From assembly GCA_964437515.1 (NCBI GenBank), contig CAYTHB010000046.1, positions 1 to 20,969 on the forward strand: a stretch of 20,969 bases of DNA, read 5' to 3'. The stretch is from Sterolibacterium sp964437515. Lineage in GTDB: Bacteria > Pseudomonadota > Gammaproteobacteria > Burkholderiales > Rhodocyclaceae. The notes under the pieces are model-generated. The model ran no database searches. It had not been told where the DNA came from and worked only from the letters and a program-made list of their open reading frames with translations. Numbering within the stretch: position 1 is the stretch's first letter; each line of letters begins with the position of its first letter. Positions 1 to 7,391 of this stretch are shown one piece after another. Made by a program: the position numbers and the translations under genes.

Positions 1-23
1 ATTTTACTTTTGGACGAACACTC

Positions 24-689
24 ATGGGTGGCGACAGCATTTCCCTGATTCCCGTAACGTATCTGCCTTACCTGCCCGCCTTGCTGATTGTCGCGGCTTA
101 TCTGCTGGGCTCGCTCCCCTTTGCGGTCATCGTCACCCGTGGCATGGGTATGGCCGATCCGCGCAGTTATGGCTCGGGCAATCCGGGAGCGACCAATGTG
201 CTGCGCTCGGGTAGCAAACTCGCCGCTGTACTCACTCTCCTAGGTGATGCGGCCAAAGGTTGGTTCGCTATCTGGCTGGTACATCTACTCACGCCTGCGC
301 CTGTCAGCTCTGCACTCATTGCAGCAGTAGGCTTTGTGGCTTTGCTGGGTCATGTATTCCCGATATTCATCGGCTTCAAGGGTGGCAAGGGTGTGGCCAC
401 GGCTGCGGGCGTGTTTCTCGGATTCAGTGCTTGGTTAGCGCTGGCCTGCATCGCTGTCTGGCTGATTGTTGCCCTCATCACCCGCTACTCCTCACTCGCC
501 TCCATCTGCGCAGCACTCGCCGCACCGCTGTTTGCCTTGTGGTGGCTCGATGGCGCGCAAGCCACGGCACTGCTAGGCATGAGCGTGCTGGTCATCTGGC
601 GACATCAGCAAAACATTCGTAAGCTGTTTGCTGGTACGGAAAGTCGCATCGGGAATAAGGACAAGCGTCAGGAAGCCAGCAATTCCTGA
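24..689 (+). CDS. plsY: Glycerol-3-phosphate acyltransferase PlsY
   Basis: Inner-membrane enzyme that transfers an acyl group from acyl-phosphate to glycerol-3-phosphate, the first acylation step of phospholipid synthesis. The 221-residue product is almost entirely hydrophobic segments. Three family motifs are visible: GSLPFA at 29-34, GSGNPGATN at 50-58 (phosphate binding) and KGGKGVAT at 119-126. The length is slightly above the usual ~200 because of a short N-terminal extension before the first membrane helix, so a start further downstream is possible. The ATG at 24 has only a weak GGA-type ribosome binding site. The 3' end overlaps convergent tsaD by 22 bases, and no terminator separates the two genes. 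Confidence 0.95.
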   Translation: MGGDSISLIPVTYLPYLPALLIVAAYLLGSLPFAVIVTRGMGMADPRSYGSGNPGATNVLRSGSKLAAVLTLLGDAAKGWFAIWLVHLLTPAPVSSALIAAVGFVALLGHVFPIFIGFKGGKGVATAAGVFLGFSAWLALACIAVWLIVALITRYSSLASICAALAAPLFALWWLDGAQATALLGMSVLVIWRHQQNIRKLFAGTESRIGNKDKRQEASNS

Positions 690-1705
690 AGTGGCCAGCG
701 GGGGCGCACAGCAAATGCACCGGAAGTTTCCGCTTGCGCACCAGCCAGCAAACGCTGCGCACCACAAAAAGCGATCATCGCGCCGTTATCCGTACAGAGT
801 GCCAATTCGGGGTAATACACCCGACACTTTGCCTGTCCGGCAGCAGCATCCAGACGCGCACGCAGACGCAGATTTGCCCCCACACCACCGGCAACAACCA
901 GTCGTTTCAGGCGACAATGACGCAATGCCGCCATGGCTTTGCTGACCAGCACATCGGTTACGGCCTCCTGGAATTCAGCAGCAAGATCAGCGCGATCAGC
1001 GTCATTTTTTTCACCAAAATCCGCACGACGCACCACGGTGAGTACGGCCGTTTTCAGTCCGGAAAAACTGAAATCGAAATCACCACTATGCAGCATGGGT
1101 CGCGGCAATTTGAAACGCCCCGCCTGCCCCTGTGTCGCCAGTGCGGCCAGTTGCGGCCCGCCCGGATAGCCAAGACCGAGCAACTTGGCGGTCTTGTCAA
1201 ACGCTTCACCCGCGGCATCATCCAGCGATTCACCCAGTAACTCATACTGCCCCACCGCCGTCACTCGCATGAGCTGGGTATGCCCGCCCGAGACCAGCAT
1301 GGCCACAAAAGGAAAATCGGGGGGATCCGCTGCCAGCAGCGGTGAGAGCAAATGACCTTCAAGGTGATGCACAGGTAAGGCCGGAATACCACGCGCCATC
1401 GCCAATGAAGCCGCAAAACTGGCTCCGGTGAGCAGCGCACCCGCCAGCCCAGGGCCTGCGGTATACGCAATTGCATCGACCTCATCGAGTGTCGTCTCCG
1501 CCTGTTCGAGCACCCGTTGCAGCAAAGGCACCAGACGGCGGATATGATCCCGCGAAGCCAGCTCAGGCACGACGCCGCCATAGGCTTCATGCATGGCTAC
1601 CTGAGTGTGAACGGCATGTCCCAACAAGCCACGACCGGTATCGTAAAGCGCGACACCGGTTTCGTCGCAGGAGGATTCAAAACCTAATACTTTTATAGCT
1701 TTCAT
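668..1705 (-). CDS. tsaD: tRNA N6-adenosine threonylcarbamoyltransferase TsaD
   Basis: Cytoplasmic enzyme that, with TsaB and TsaE, transfers the threonylcarbamoyl group to A37 of ANN-decoding tRNAs. The 345 residues match the normal family length. Visible motifs are ESSCDET at 10-16, the metal-binding HHLEGH at 113-118, VSGGHTQL at 138-145 and a glycine-rich AGGVGAN nucleotide-binding segment near residue 270. The gene starts 24 bases after the DUF2249 gene on the same strand and may be co-transcribed with it. The ribosome binding site is weak (GGTGTA before ATG). Its last bases overlap the end of plsY on the opposite strand. Confidence 0.96.
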   Translation of the reverse strand: MKAIKVLGFESSCDETGVALYDTGRGLLGHAVHTQVAMHEAYGGVVPELASRDHIRRLVPLLQRVLEQAETTLDEVDAIAYTAGPGLAGALLTGASFAASLAMARGIPALPVHHLEGHLLSPLLAADPPDFPFVAMLVSGGHTQLMRVTAVGQYELLGESLDDAAGEAFDKTAKLLGLGYPGGPQLAALATQGQAGRFKLPRPMLHSGDFDFSFSGLKTAVLTVVRRADFGEKNDADRADLAAEFQEAVTDVLVSKAMAALRHCRLKRLVVAGGVGANLRLRARLDAAAGQAKCRVYYPELALCTDNGAMIAFCGAQRLLAGAQAETSGAFAVRPRWPLQELLAS

Positions 1706-1729
1706 TACACCATTTTACCTGCACAGCCA

Positions 1730-2512
1730 TCAGCGACAGGTACAGACATGATCTGGTGTTTTAGCAACCCTGACGCGCCAGACTTCAGGGCCGCTCTCCA
1801 AGTATTCCCAAGTGAACGGTACCGTGCTTTCGGCTTCGATCTGGTAATACAGGGGTTTTGGATCATGATCGTTGATGAGCACAAAGGCTTGTCCGGGTTG
1901 CAGTTTGGCAAAGGCATCGAAAAAAATATCATGCCGTTGCGCCGGAGGGTGTGGTCGCACATCATGTTCTGCCACGACCCACAGATTGTCCGGTTTGGTC
2001 TGCTGCATTTTTTTATGGATGTGTGCGACGTAATTGCCTGCTTCGTTTTGGCGTATCGTCCAGAGATGCTGATCTGAAAATTTCTGCCTGAAGATATTCA
2101 GGATTTCGGTCGGCTCGCTCGTGGCAATGATTTCCATCGTATCGCCTTCTTCCATCATGCCGTAGCGATGGAATACGACGTGCTTCTGGTCTTCAATCGC
2201 TACTTTACGTAAGTCCATCAAGGTCGAGATGTCCTTGAACTCGCGGCCTTGCGAGGCTTCCAGCCGGGTCACTTTGACCTGCCAGTCGACGCCCCCCCTT
2301 TTCAGATAATCCCAGCCCACCACATCGCCGTGGATGGAACGGAATTCGTAATACAAGGGCAAAGGATCGTGATCATTGATAAACATGAAATGTTCGCCGA
2401 CCGGTAGTTCCGCAAACATCTTGAGCAGCAATTTGTGTCGCTCAATGGGAATGAGGACACGAACATCCAAAGGTTCTTGAAGTTGTGATGGTGATGATGG
2501 GATAGCGTTCAT
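1730..2512 (-). CDS. DUF2249 protein with three tandem repeats
   Basis: The 260-residue soluble protein is built from three copies of a ~68-residue unit. Copies 1 (residues 15-82) and 3 (183-251) are clear DUF2249 domains with the core 'NDHDP.PLYY' (NDHDP at 46-50 and 214-218) preceded by a D-V-R...R-H segment. Copy 2 (99-166) keeps the DLR start and overall spacing but has lost NDHDP. The protein ends in a C-x-C-R tail (C257, C259). DUF2249 proteins are uncharacterised; the family often turns up near nitrogen-oxide genes, which is recalled knowledge and not tested here. An ATG start at 2512 is chosen over an upstream in-frame start because AGGAG lies 7 bases before it. The gene is divergent from the amidohydrolase and upstream of tsaD. 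Confidence 0.85.
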   Translation of the reverse strand: MNAIPSSPSQLQEPLDVRVLIPIERHKLLLKMFAELPVGEHFMFINDHDPLPLYYEFRSIHGDVVGWDYLKRGGVDWQVKVTRLEASQGREFKDISTLMDLRKVAIEDQKHVVFHRYGMMEEGDTMEIIATSEPTEILNIFRQKFSDQHLWTIRQNEAGNYVAHIHKKMQQTKPDNLWVVAEHDVRPHPPAQRHDIFFDAFAKLQPGQAFVLINDHDPKPLYYQIEAESTVPFTWEYLESGPEVWRVRVAKTPDHVCTCR

Positions 2513-2519
2513 GTTCAGG

Positions 2520-2524
2520 CTCCT
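2520..2524 (-). promoter_or_regulatory. Ribosome binding site deciding the DUF2249 start
   Basis: AGGAG on the minus strand, 7 bases before the ATG whose first base is 2512. It favours the 260-residue form over a start 18 codons further upstream. Confidence 0.7.
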
Positions 2525-2596
2525 GTTCAGTGGGACGTACAAACACTCAGACTCAAACTCAGACAATCATGCGAATAGAAAGACATCACTTTCTAT

Positions 2597-2619
2597 AACA
2601 TGTATATTAAATCATTCTT
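2597..2619. promoter_or_regulatory. Possible NsrR-like operator upstream of the DUF2249 gene
   Basis: The 23 bases at 2597-2619 match 17 of the 22 defined positions of the 11-1-11 palindromic NsrR consensus known from enterobacteria (AAGATGYATTT-N-AAATRCATCTT). The left half is the better one; the right half carries a one-base shift. It sits about 85 bases before the DUF2249 start in a locally AT-rich patch of the divergent region. A second ATGTA/TACAT pair (2600-2604 and 2629-2633) partly overlaps it. AT-richness raises the chance of a spurious match. Confidence 0.3.
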
Positions 2620-2787
2620 TTAATCTTGTACATTTTGCGGCCTGCTTTTGCCAACCGCTTGCGGATTTCCAATAGAATCAACCGTTGCTGTTAATGGCCG
2701 GGACGGGGGCACACCCGATCAACGATCAACGTTCCCTCCTGCGACATCATTCACCTTCCCATCAATTCCAGAACGAGGAGAGCCGCC

Positions 2788-3813
2788 ATGGCCAAGACTG
2801 CCAAGGATTACTTCATTGCGATGACCGAGTTTCATTTCATGAATCTTCAGACCATGTCGGAGATCGACTACTACCCGAACGTGCAGCGCTGGTGGGGGAG
2901 TGTGGATGGCGTGATGCGCGCCTGGTCGGGCCGCGATCTGACCGGCGAATGGCCGCAACCCATTGCCAGTGCGCTGATTCAGGAAATGGACAAGACCAAC
3001 GTCGATGTCGCTTTCTGTCTACGCGAGCCGATGATGGACGTGACCGGCGGCGTGGTGTCGCTGTCGACCAACGGCTTCATGCTGCAGCAGATCGCGCCGT
3101 ATCCCGAACGCATGTATCTGGAAGCCAACGTCGGCCCGGTGATCAAGCGCGGCATCAAGGAAGCCAACTGGGAACTGGAATATCTGTTCAAGGAAAAAGG
3201 CGCGAAACTGTGCAAGCTGTACACGCCAGAAGACGACGGCCCGCTCAATGACAAGCGTCTGTGGCCGTTCTACGAAAAGGCGCAGGAACTGGGCATCACG
3301 CTGACGGTGCACACCGGCTTCAGCTATGTCGTGCCGCAGCCCTCCAGCCACTGCCAAGTCGGCCAGCTCGATGACGTGCTGCTCGCCTTCCCCGATCTGA
3401 AGATCATCGCCTATCACGCTGGCTGGCCGCAGTCGGAAGAGCTGATTGGTCTGTGCGGCAAGCATCGCAATCTGTACATGAGCTTGTCGGGCATCATCGG
3501 CTGGTATCAGCGCGCACCGTATCGCGGCTACCACGCCATCGGCACGGCGCTGCAGTGGATGCCCGCCGACAAGATCGTGCTCGGTTTCGATCTGCCCTTC
3601 GATGATTTGGGGCGTGTGGTCGATTACATCGTCAATCTCGACATGCCTGCCGAATTGCAAGAAAAGTGGGGCTACCAGCAGGTCACCGAAGAAGACAAGG
3701 CGAAGATCCTCGGCCTCAATCTGGCGAAGCTGACCGGCATCGAGCCGGTGAAACGCAAGCAAGGCGGCTATCAGATTCCGGCGCCAGCGGCGGGTCACGG
3801 CCACGGGCACTGA
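2788..3813 (+). CDS. Amidohydrolase-2 family (TIM-barrel) protein
   Basis: The 341-residue cytoplasmic protein resembles the amidohydrolase-related (PF04909) hydrolases and decarboxylases. Visible landmarks are TVHTGF with H175, IIAYHAGWP with H210 and LGFDLPFDD with D268, which fit the histidine and aspartate metal or catalytic positions of the barrel. The usual N-terminal H-x-H metal pair is reduced to a single H16 in E-F-H-F. The C-terminus is a short histidine-rich tail (HGHGH). The substrate cannot be read from sequence; aromatic-ring or lactone substrates are common in the family. The start is supported by GAGGAG 7 bases upstream. A hairpin at 3839-3872 follows the gene. Confidence 0.8.
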   Translation: MAKTAKDYFIAMTEFHFMNLQTMSEIDYYPNVQRWWGSVDGVMRAWSGRDLTGEWPQPIASALIQEMDKTNVDVAFCLREPMMDVTGGVVSLSTNGFMLQQIAPYPERMYLEANVGPVIKRGIKEANWELEYLFKEKGAKLCKLYTPEDDGPLNDKRLWPFYEKAQELGITLTVHTGFSYVVPQPSSHCQVGQLDDVLLAFPDLKIIAYHAGWPQSEELIGLCGKHRNLYMSLSGIIGWYQRAPYRGYHAIGTALQWMPADKIVLGFDLPFDDLGRVVDYIVNLDMPAELQEKWGYQQVTEEDKAKILGLNLAKLTGIEPVKRKQGGYQIPAPAAGHGHGH

Positions 3814-3838
3814 GCCCGTGCTGCTGGGCTCGATCCGG

Positions 3839-3878
3839 ACTGGCGCATTTTCCGCAAGGAGGATGCGCCAGTTTCATT
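3839..3878 (+). terminator. Stem-loop after the amidohydrolase gene
   Basis: An uninterrupted 15-bp stem (3839-3853 with 3858-3872, two G-T pairs) closed by a GCAA tetraloop and followed by a short T-rich stretch (TTTCATT). It is positioned as a rho-independent terminator for the amidohydrolase gene, although the T-tract is weak. A second small GAGCCC/GGGCTC inverted repeat (3812-3817 and 3826-3831) lies just before it. Confidence 0.6.
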
Positions 3879-3915
3879 GATGCAACCGCTTTGAATGAGT
3901 GCGACCCATTGAACC

Positions 3916-4866
3916 ATGGCTAAATGGACTGAAAACGATATTCCCGATCTGAGCGGCAAACGCGCGCTGGTCACGGGTGCGGCCAGCGGTATCGGCTTTG
4001 AGGCCGCCCGCGGTCTGGCGCTGCATGGCGCTGAAGTGTTGCTGGCAGATCGCAACGAGCAAGGTGGCCGTGAAGCACTGCAAAAAATCCACGCTCTACG
4101 TGCCGATACCAAAGTCAGTTTTCTTCCGCTGGATTTGTCCAGCCAGCAGGCGGTGCGCGAGTTTGCCGCGAAACTGGTGGCGGAAGGCCAGCCGCTCGAC
4201 ATCTTGGTGAACAACGCCGGCATCCAGCCAATCAGCGAACGACGAAGCAGCAGCGATGGCTTCGAGCTGACCTTCGGCATCGGTCATCTCGGCCATTTCA
4301 CGCTCACCGCCGGACTGTTCCCGCTGCTGCTCAAATCCGCAGCCCCGCGCGTCGTCACCGTCTCCAGCCTGGTGCATCGGCTCGGCTCGTTCGACTGGAA
4401 CGATCTGCAAATGGAGCAGCATTATTTCGCCCAACGTCCCTACAACCAGACCAAACTTGCCAACATGCTATTTGGTCGCGAGCTGCAACGGCGCGCCCAA
4501 GCGGCGGGCTTGAACCTGCTGAGCCTGATCGTGCATCCCGGTGTCTCGCGCACCAATATCGGCAATTCACGCAAAGCACTCGGCAGTTTCCATCTGATCG
4601 ACCAGCTGATTTCCGTGGTGCTAGGCGTCGTGATGTCGGCCTTCGGTCAATCCGCCGAAGGCGGTGGCTGGCCGACCTTGTATGCCTGCACCTCGCCCAA
4701 GGTCACGCCCGGTGGCTTCTACGGCCCGGACGGGCTGGGCGAAACCCGCGGCGCACCCGCTCCCGCCAAAATTCACAAAGCCGGACTGGATGATGCGGCG
4801 GCAAAACGCCTGTGGGAAGTCAGCGAACAACTGACCGGCGCGCGCTTTACGGCACTCGATCGCTAG
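3916..4866 (+). CDS. Short-chain dehydrogenase/reductase family oxidoreductase
   Basis: A 316-residue Rossmann-fold NAD(P)-dependent oxidoreductase. Family motifs are TGAASGIG at 20-27 (cofactor loop), NNAG at 99-102, a serine pair at 150-151 and the catalytic YNQTK with Y176 and K180. The Y-N-Q-T-K-L-A-N context and length resemble retinol-dehydrogenase/WW-domain-oxidoreductase-like SDRs. The substrate is unknown. An in-frame TGA lies one codon upstream (3910-3912), so the ATG at 3916 is the first possible start. Its ribosome binding site is poor. It ends 8 bases before dusC and may be co-transcribed with it; the preceding hairpin separates it from the amidohydrolase. Confidence 0.9.
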   Translation: MAKWTENDIPDLSGKRALVTGAASGIGFEAARGLALHGAEVLLADRNEQGGREALQKIHALRADTKVSFLPLDLSSQQAVREFAAKLVAEGQPLDILVNNAGIQPISERRSSSDGFELTFGIGHLGHFTLTAGLFPLLLKSAAPRVVTVSSLVHRLGSFDWNDLQMEQHYFAQRPYNQTKLANMLFGRELQRRAQAAGLNLLSLIVHPGVSRTNIGNSRKALGSFHLIDQLISVVLGVVMSAFGQSAEGGGWPTLYACTSPKVTPGGFYGPDGLGETRGAPAPAKIHKAGLDDAAAKRLWEVSEQLTGARFTALDR

Positions 4867-4874
4867 TCGCTCCC

Positions 4875-5834
4875 ATGTCGCGCCTGATCCTCGCCCCGAT
4901 GGAGGGTCTGGCCGACTATGTGCTACGCGACATCCTCACCCACATCGGCGGCTTTGACAGCACAGTCTCGGAATTCATCCGCGTCACCGGCTCGCTGCTG
5001 CCACGCCGCACCTACGAACGCTACTGCCCGGAACTACGCCGTGGTGGTCGCACACCGGCAGGCATTCCCGTCATTGTGCAACTGCTCGGCAGCGACCCCG
5101 ACTGGCTGGCACGCAACGCCGCACGCGCAGCGGAATTCTCTCCGCAGGGCATCGACCTGAACTTCGGTTGCCCGGCCAAGCTCGTCAACAAACATGGCGG
5201 CGGCGCGATGCTGCTGGATGACCCGGAACGCCTGTATCGCATCGTCAGCGCAGTACGCGCTGCCGTTCCTGCGCGCGTCCCGGTCAGCGCAAAAATGCGC
5301 CTCGGCATCCACGACACGCAACATACGCTCGCCTGCGCGCAGGCACTGGCAGCAGCAGGGGCAGCGCAACTGGTCGTCCACGCCCGCACCCGTGACGAGG
5401 GCTATCGTCCGCCCGCCCATTGGGAATGGATCGCCCACATCCGCACCGCAGTCAACGTTCCCGTGATCGCCAATGGCGAAGTGTGGAGCGTCGCCGACTG
5501 GCAACGCTGCCGGGAAATCAGTGGCTGTGATGATGTCATGCTCGGACGCGGTGCCGTCGCCGACCCGTGGCTTGCCCTGCGTATCAAGGGGCAAAAAGAG
5601 CCGACCCCCAACGACGCAGATTGGCACGCGCTCCTGCCCCACATCGTTGCCTACTGGGTCAAAGTCCATGAGCGGGTACACACTTTCCACGCACCGGGGC
5701 GACTCAAGCTGCTACTGAGTTACTGGGCACGCACTTGGCCGCAAGCGGCGGTATTGCAGACAACCGTGCGACGTATCACTGATCCGCAACAAATCCCCGC
5801 CATTCTGGATGCCGCGCGCCTTATGACCGTGTAA
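4875..5834 (+). CDS. dusC: tRNA-dihydrouridine synthase C
   Basis: FMN-dependent enzyme that reduces uridine to dihydrouridine in the tRNA D-loop; DusC modifies U16. The 319 residues begin with the FMN-site motif LAPMEGLADY and carry LNFGCPAK with the catalytic cysteine. VVHARTRDEGYRPP, VIANGE and the GRGA phosphate-binding segment follow. The layout (CPEL...TPAG, the G-Y-R insert) matches E. coli DusC better than DusA or DusB. An upstream in-frame ATG at 4812 lies inside the SDR gene and would add 21 residues absent from the family, so 4875 is chosen. The 3' end overlaps the convergent DoxX-like gene by 14 bases. Confidence 0.92.
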   Translation: MSRLILAPMEGLADYVLRDILTHIGGFDSTVSEFIRVTGSLLPRRTYERYCPELRRGGRTPAGIPVIVQLLGSDPDWLARNAARAAEFSPQGIDLNFGCPAKLVNKHGGGAMLLDDPERLYRIVSAVRAAVPARVPVSAKMRLGIHDTQHTLACAQALAAAGAAQLVVHARTRDEGYRPPAHWEWIAHIRTAVNVPVIANGEVWSVADWQRCREISGCDDVMLGRGAVADPWLALRIKGQKEPTPNDADWHALLPHIVAYWVKVHERVHTFHAPGRLKLLLSYWARTWPQAAVLQTTVRRITDPQQIPAILDAARLMTV

Positions 5835-6210
5835 GACGAGAGCCCCAGTTTTGCGTGCTCCATCCAATACAGCCCAGCAATGCCACTTGGATCAGCAGTC
5901 TCGCGGTCAAGGCAGACTCACTGAATTTCGGAAACAGTTCCGGATGCAGCCACATATGTACGTTGGCAGGGGTCACCGCCAGAGTCAGCAAGATCAACCC
6001 CATGCCAGCCATGGTGCGATAGGCCGGTATCAAGACGGCCAGAGCCCCCATTACCTCAAGAACCCCGCTGACATAAACTGCCGCCAGTGGCCACGGCACC
6101 CAGGGCGGAACGATGCTGACGAAGAAATCCGTGAGTACAAAGTGAGCGAGACCGCCAAAGAAGAACCAGGAAAAAGTGATGCCTATTCCAATTTTCTTAG
6201 CGATGTGCAT
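5821..6210 (-). CDS. DoxX-like small integral membrane protein
   Basis: A 129-residue hydrophobic protein with about four predicted membrane segments (roughly residues 7-27, 42-62, 66-86 and 104-120). It has the G-V-L-E-V-x-G turn between helices that is typical of DoxX/DoxD-like proteins. The family is loosely linked to respiratory quinone chemistry and redox stress, but no precise role can be given. It is the last gene of an apparent minus-strand cluster, 37 bases after the subunit IV-like gene. The stop overlaps the end of dusC. The ribosome binding site is weak. Confidence 0.7.
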   Translation of the reverse strand: MHIAKKIGIGITFSWFFFGGLAHFVLTDFFVSIVPPWVPWPLAAVYVSGVLEVMGALAVLIPAYRTMAGMGLILLTLAVTPANVHMWLHPELFPKFSESALTARLLIQVALLGCIGWSTQNWGSRLTRS

Positions 6211-6247
6211 GCAAGATCTTTCTTATTGAAACTGTAACGAACCGCGC

Positions 6248-6565
6248 TCAGAGCGTCGCCCAGCGAGCAAACTCACGTCCGAAAAAGGCGATCATCAGTA
6301 AGGCTAACGGGGCAAACGCAATGAACACGCGGAGCACATTGCGTATGAACGGATGGGCAATGTGATCTTCGATGAAATGACGTGCCACCAGCGCGCCCTT
6401 GAACCAGATGATTGCAGCCACCACGACCTGTAGCAAGGCTGCGCCATGCATCCACCGCCCCAGTTCGAGGCTCAACAAGGTGAGTACGACCAAGGCCAGC
6501 CAAGTCCAGGTCAGTGGACGATGATCGGTGGAAGGCGTGACATCAAAATTCGTCGGATTTTCCAT
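6248..6565 (-). CDS. Cytochrome c oxidase subunit IV / NorF-like protein
   Basis: A 105-residue membrane protein with three predicted helices (about 20-38, 43-62 and 77-97). W-F-K-G and H-F-I-E segments lie between helices 2 and 3, as in the prokaryotic COX4/NorF-type subunit family. It lies 9 bases after the NorE-like gene, the usual order of norE-norF pairs. The ATG at 6565 follows a GAGAGGG ribosome binding site; the GTG just before it is less likely. Such subunits normally assemble with or support a haem-copper oxidase or nitric oxide reductase, none of which is encoded here. Confidence 0.72.
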   Translation of the reverse strand: MENPTNFDVTPSTDHRPLTWTWLALVVLTLLSLELGRWMHGAALLQVVVAAIIWFKGALVARHFIEDHIAHPFIRNVLRVFIAFAPLALLMIAFFGREFARWATL

Positions 6566-6574
6566 CACACCCTC

Positions 6575-7210
6575 TCAAACCAACACATAGAAGAACGGGA
6601 AAATCACCAGCCAGATGATGTCCGTCGCATGCCAATAACTCGCCAACGCTTCCAGGCCGCTGTAATCTTCCGCGGTATAAACCCCTGCCCAATGACGTGC
6701 CAGACACCACAAAATGCCAAGAATGCCCCAGATGGCATGCACCATATGGGTCAAGGTGAGATAGTAGTAGGTCGTGAAAAATATCCCCGATTCGCCATTG
6801 ATGCCCTGCGATAGATTCCAACGAAACTCCAGGAACTTGACGATGGGATAACCCAAAGCCAGCAGCAGGCCGCCAATCAGCCAGCGGATGGAAGTGCGAC
6901 GATTTTCATTACGAATGGCAAGCACAGAACGCGCAATGAAGTAGCTGCTGGTGACCATCAGCAGGGTAATCACCGTCCCCGCCAGCCGCGACAGGCGCTC
7001 GGCGCCCACCTCAAAGGCTTCTGGGAAATGTGCACGTGCGATGAAATACACACAGAACAACAGCGAAAATTCAACGAACTCGCAGGTAATCCCAACCCAG
7101 ATTCCACTGTTGCCAGGTACTCTTCCACGATTCACGACCGGGGCACGCGGCGCGCATTCACGTTCACACGCATATCCATCGATGCAGGAAGAAGGAACAG
7201 GGGAAGTCAT
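6575..7210 (-). CDS. Cytochrome c oxidase subunit III / NorE-like protein
   Basis: A 211-residue membrane protein of the COX3 superfamily. A short polar N-terminus leads to G-I-W-V and F-V-E-F-x-L-F, the start of the five-helix core found in NorE and short subunit III proteins. The histidine-containing T-H-M-V-H-A-I-W-G and W-H-A-T-D-I-I-W segments near the C-terminus are characteristic of the family. NorE supports nitric oxide reductase (NorCB) activity in denitrifiers, and subunit III belongs to oxidases. With no subunit I or II next to it, this could be either. The ATG at 7210 is chosen over an upstream TTG at 7225; neither has a good ribosome binding site. It heads the cluster with the subunit IV-like and DoxX-like genes. 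Confidence 0.78.
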   Translation of the reverse strand: MTSPVPSSCIDGYACERECAPRAPVVNRGRVPGNSGIWVGITCEFVEFSLLFCVYFIARAHFPEAFEVGAERLSRLAGTVITLLMVTSSYFIARSVLAIRNENRRTSIRWLIGGLLLALGYPIVKFLEFRWNLSQGINGESGIFFTTYYYLTLTHMVHAIWGILGILWCLARHWAGVYTAEDYSGLEALASYWHATDIIWLVIFPFFYVLV

Positions 7211-7391
7211 GATTCGAATGAACAAATCGGATCAGTCTATCATGGACGGATCACGAAACAGCGACATCCATCGTTCATGAACATGTCCAAAAACTACTTC
7301 TTGTTACATTTTTGAACTTGGAGCAGAATACAAAAATAAACCATTTCGCATGTAAGGAATTACTGGCTTCAACCCACCTGAAAGGATCATC

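Noticed and set aside
3019..3810. Long open frame (263 codons) antisense to the amidohydrolase gene
   Set aside because: It mirrors a GC-rich, well-supported gene, has no domain signature or ribosome binding site, and its composition (H, Q, R, A rich) is typical of antisense shadow frames.
3852..3860. Same nine bases (CCGCAAGGA) at the tips of the hairpins at 3852-3860 and 15862-15870
   Set aside because: The two hairpins serve genes on opposite strands and have unrelated stems; a shared GNRA-type loop of this length is probably coincidence.
5034..5690. 218-codon open frame antisense to dusC
   Set aside because: dusC is unmistakable over the same bases; the antisense product has no recognisable features.
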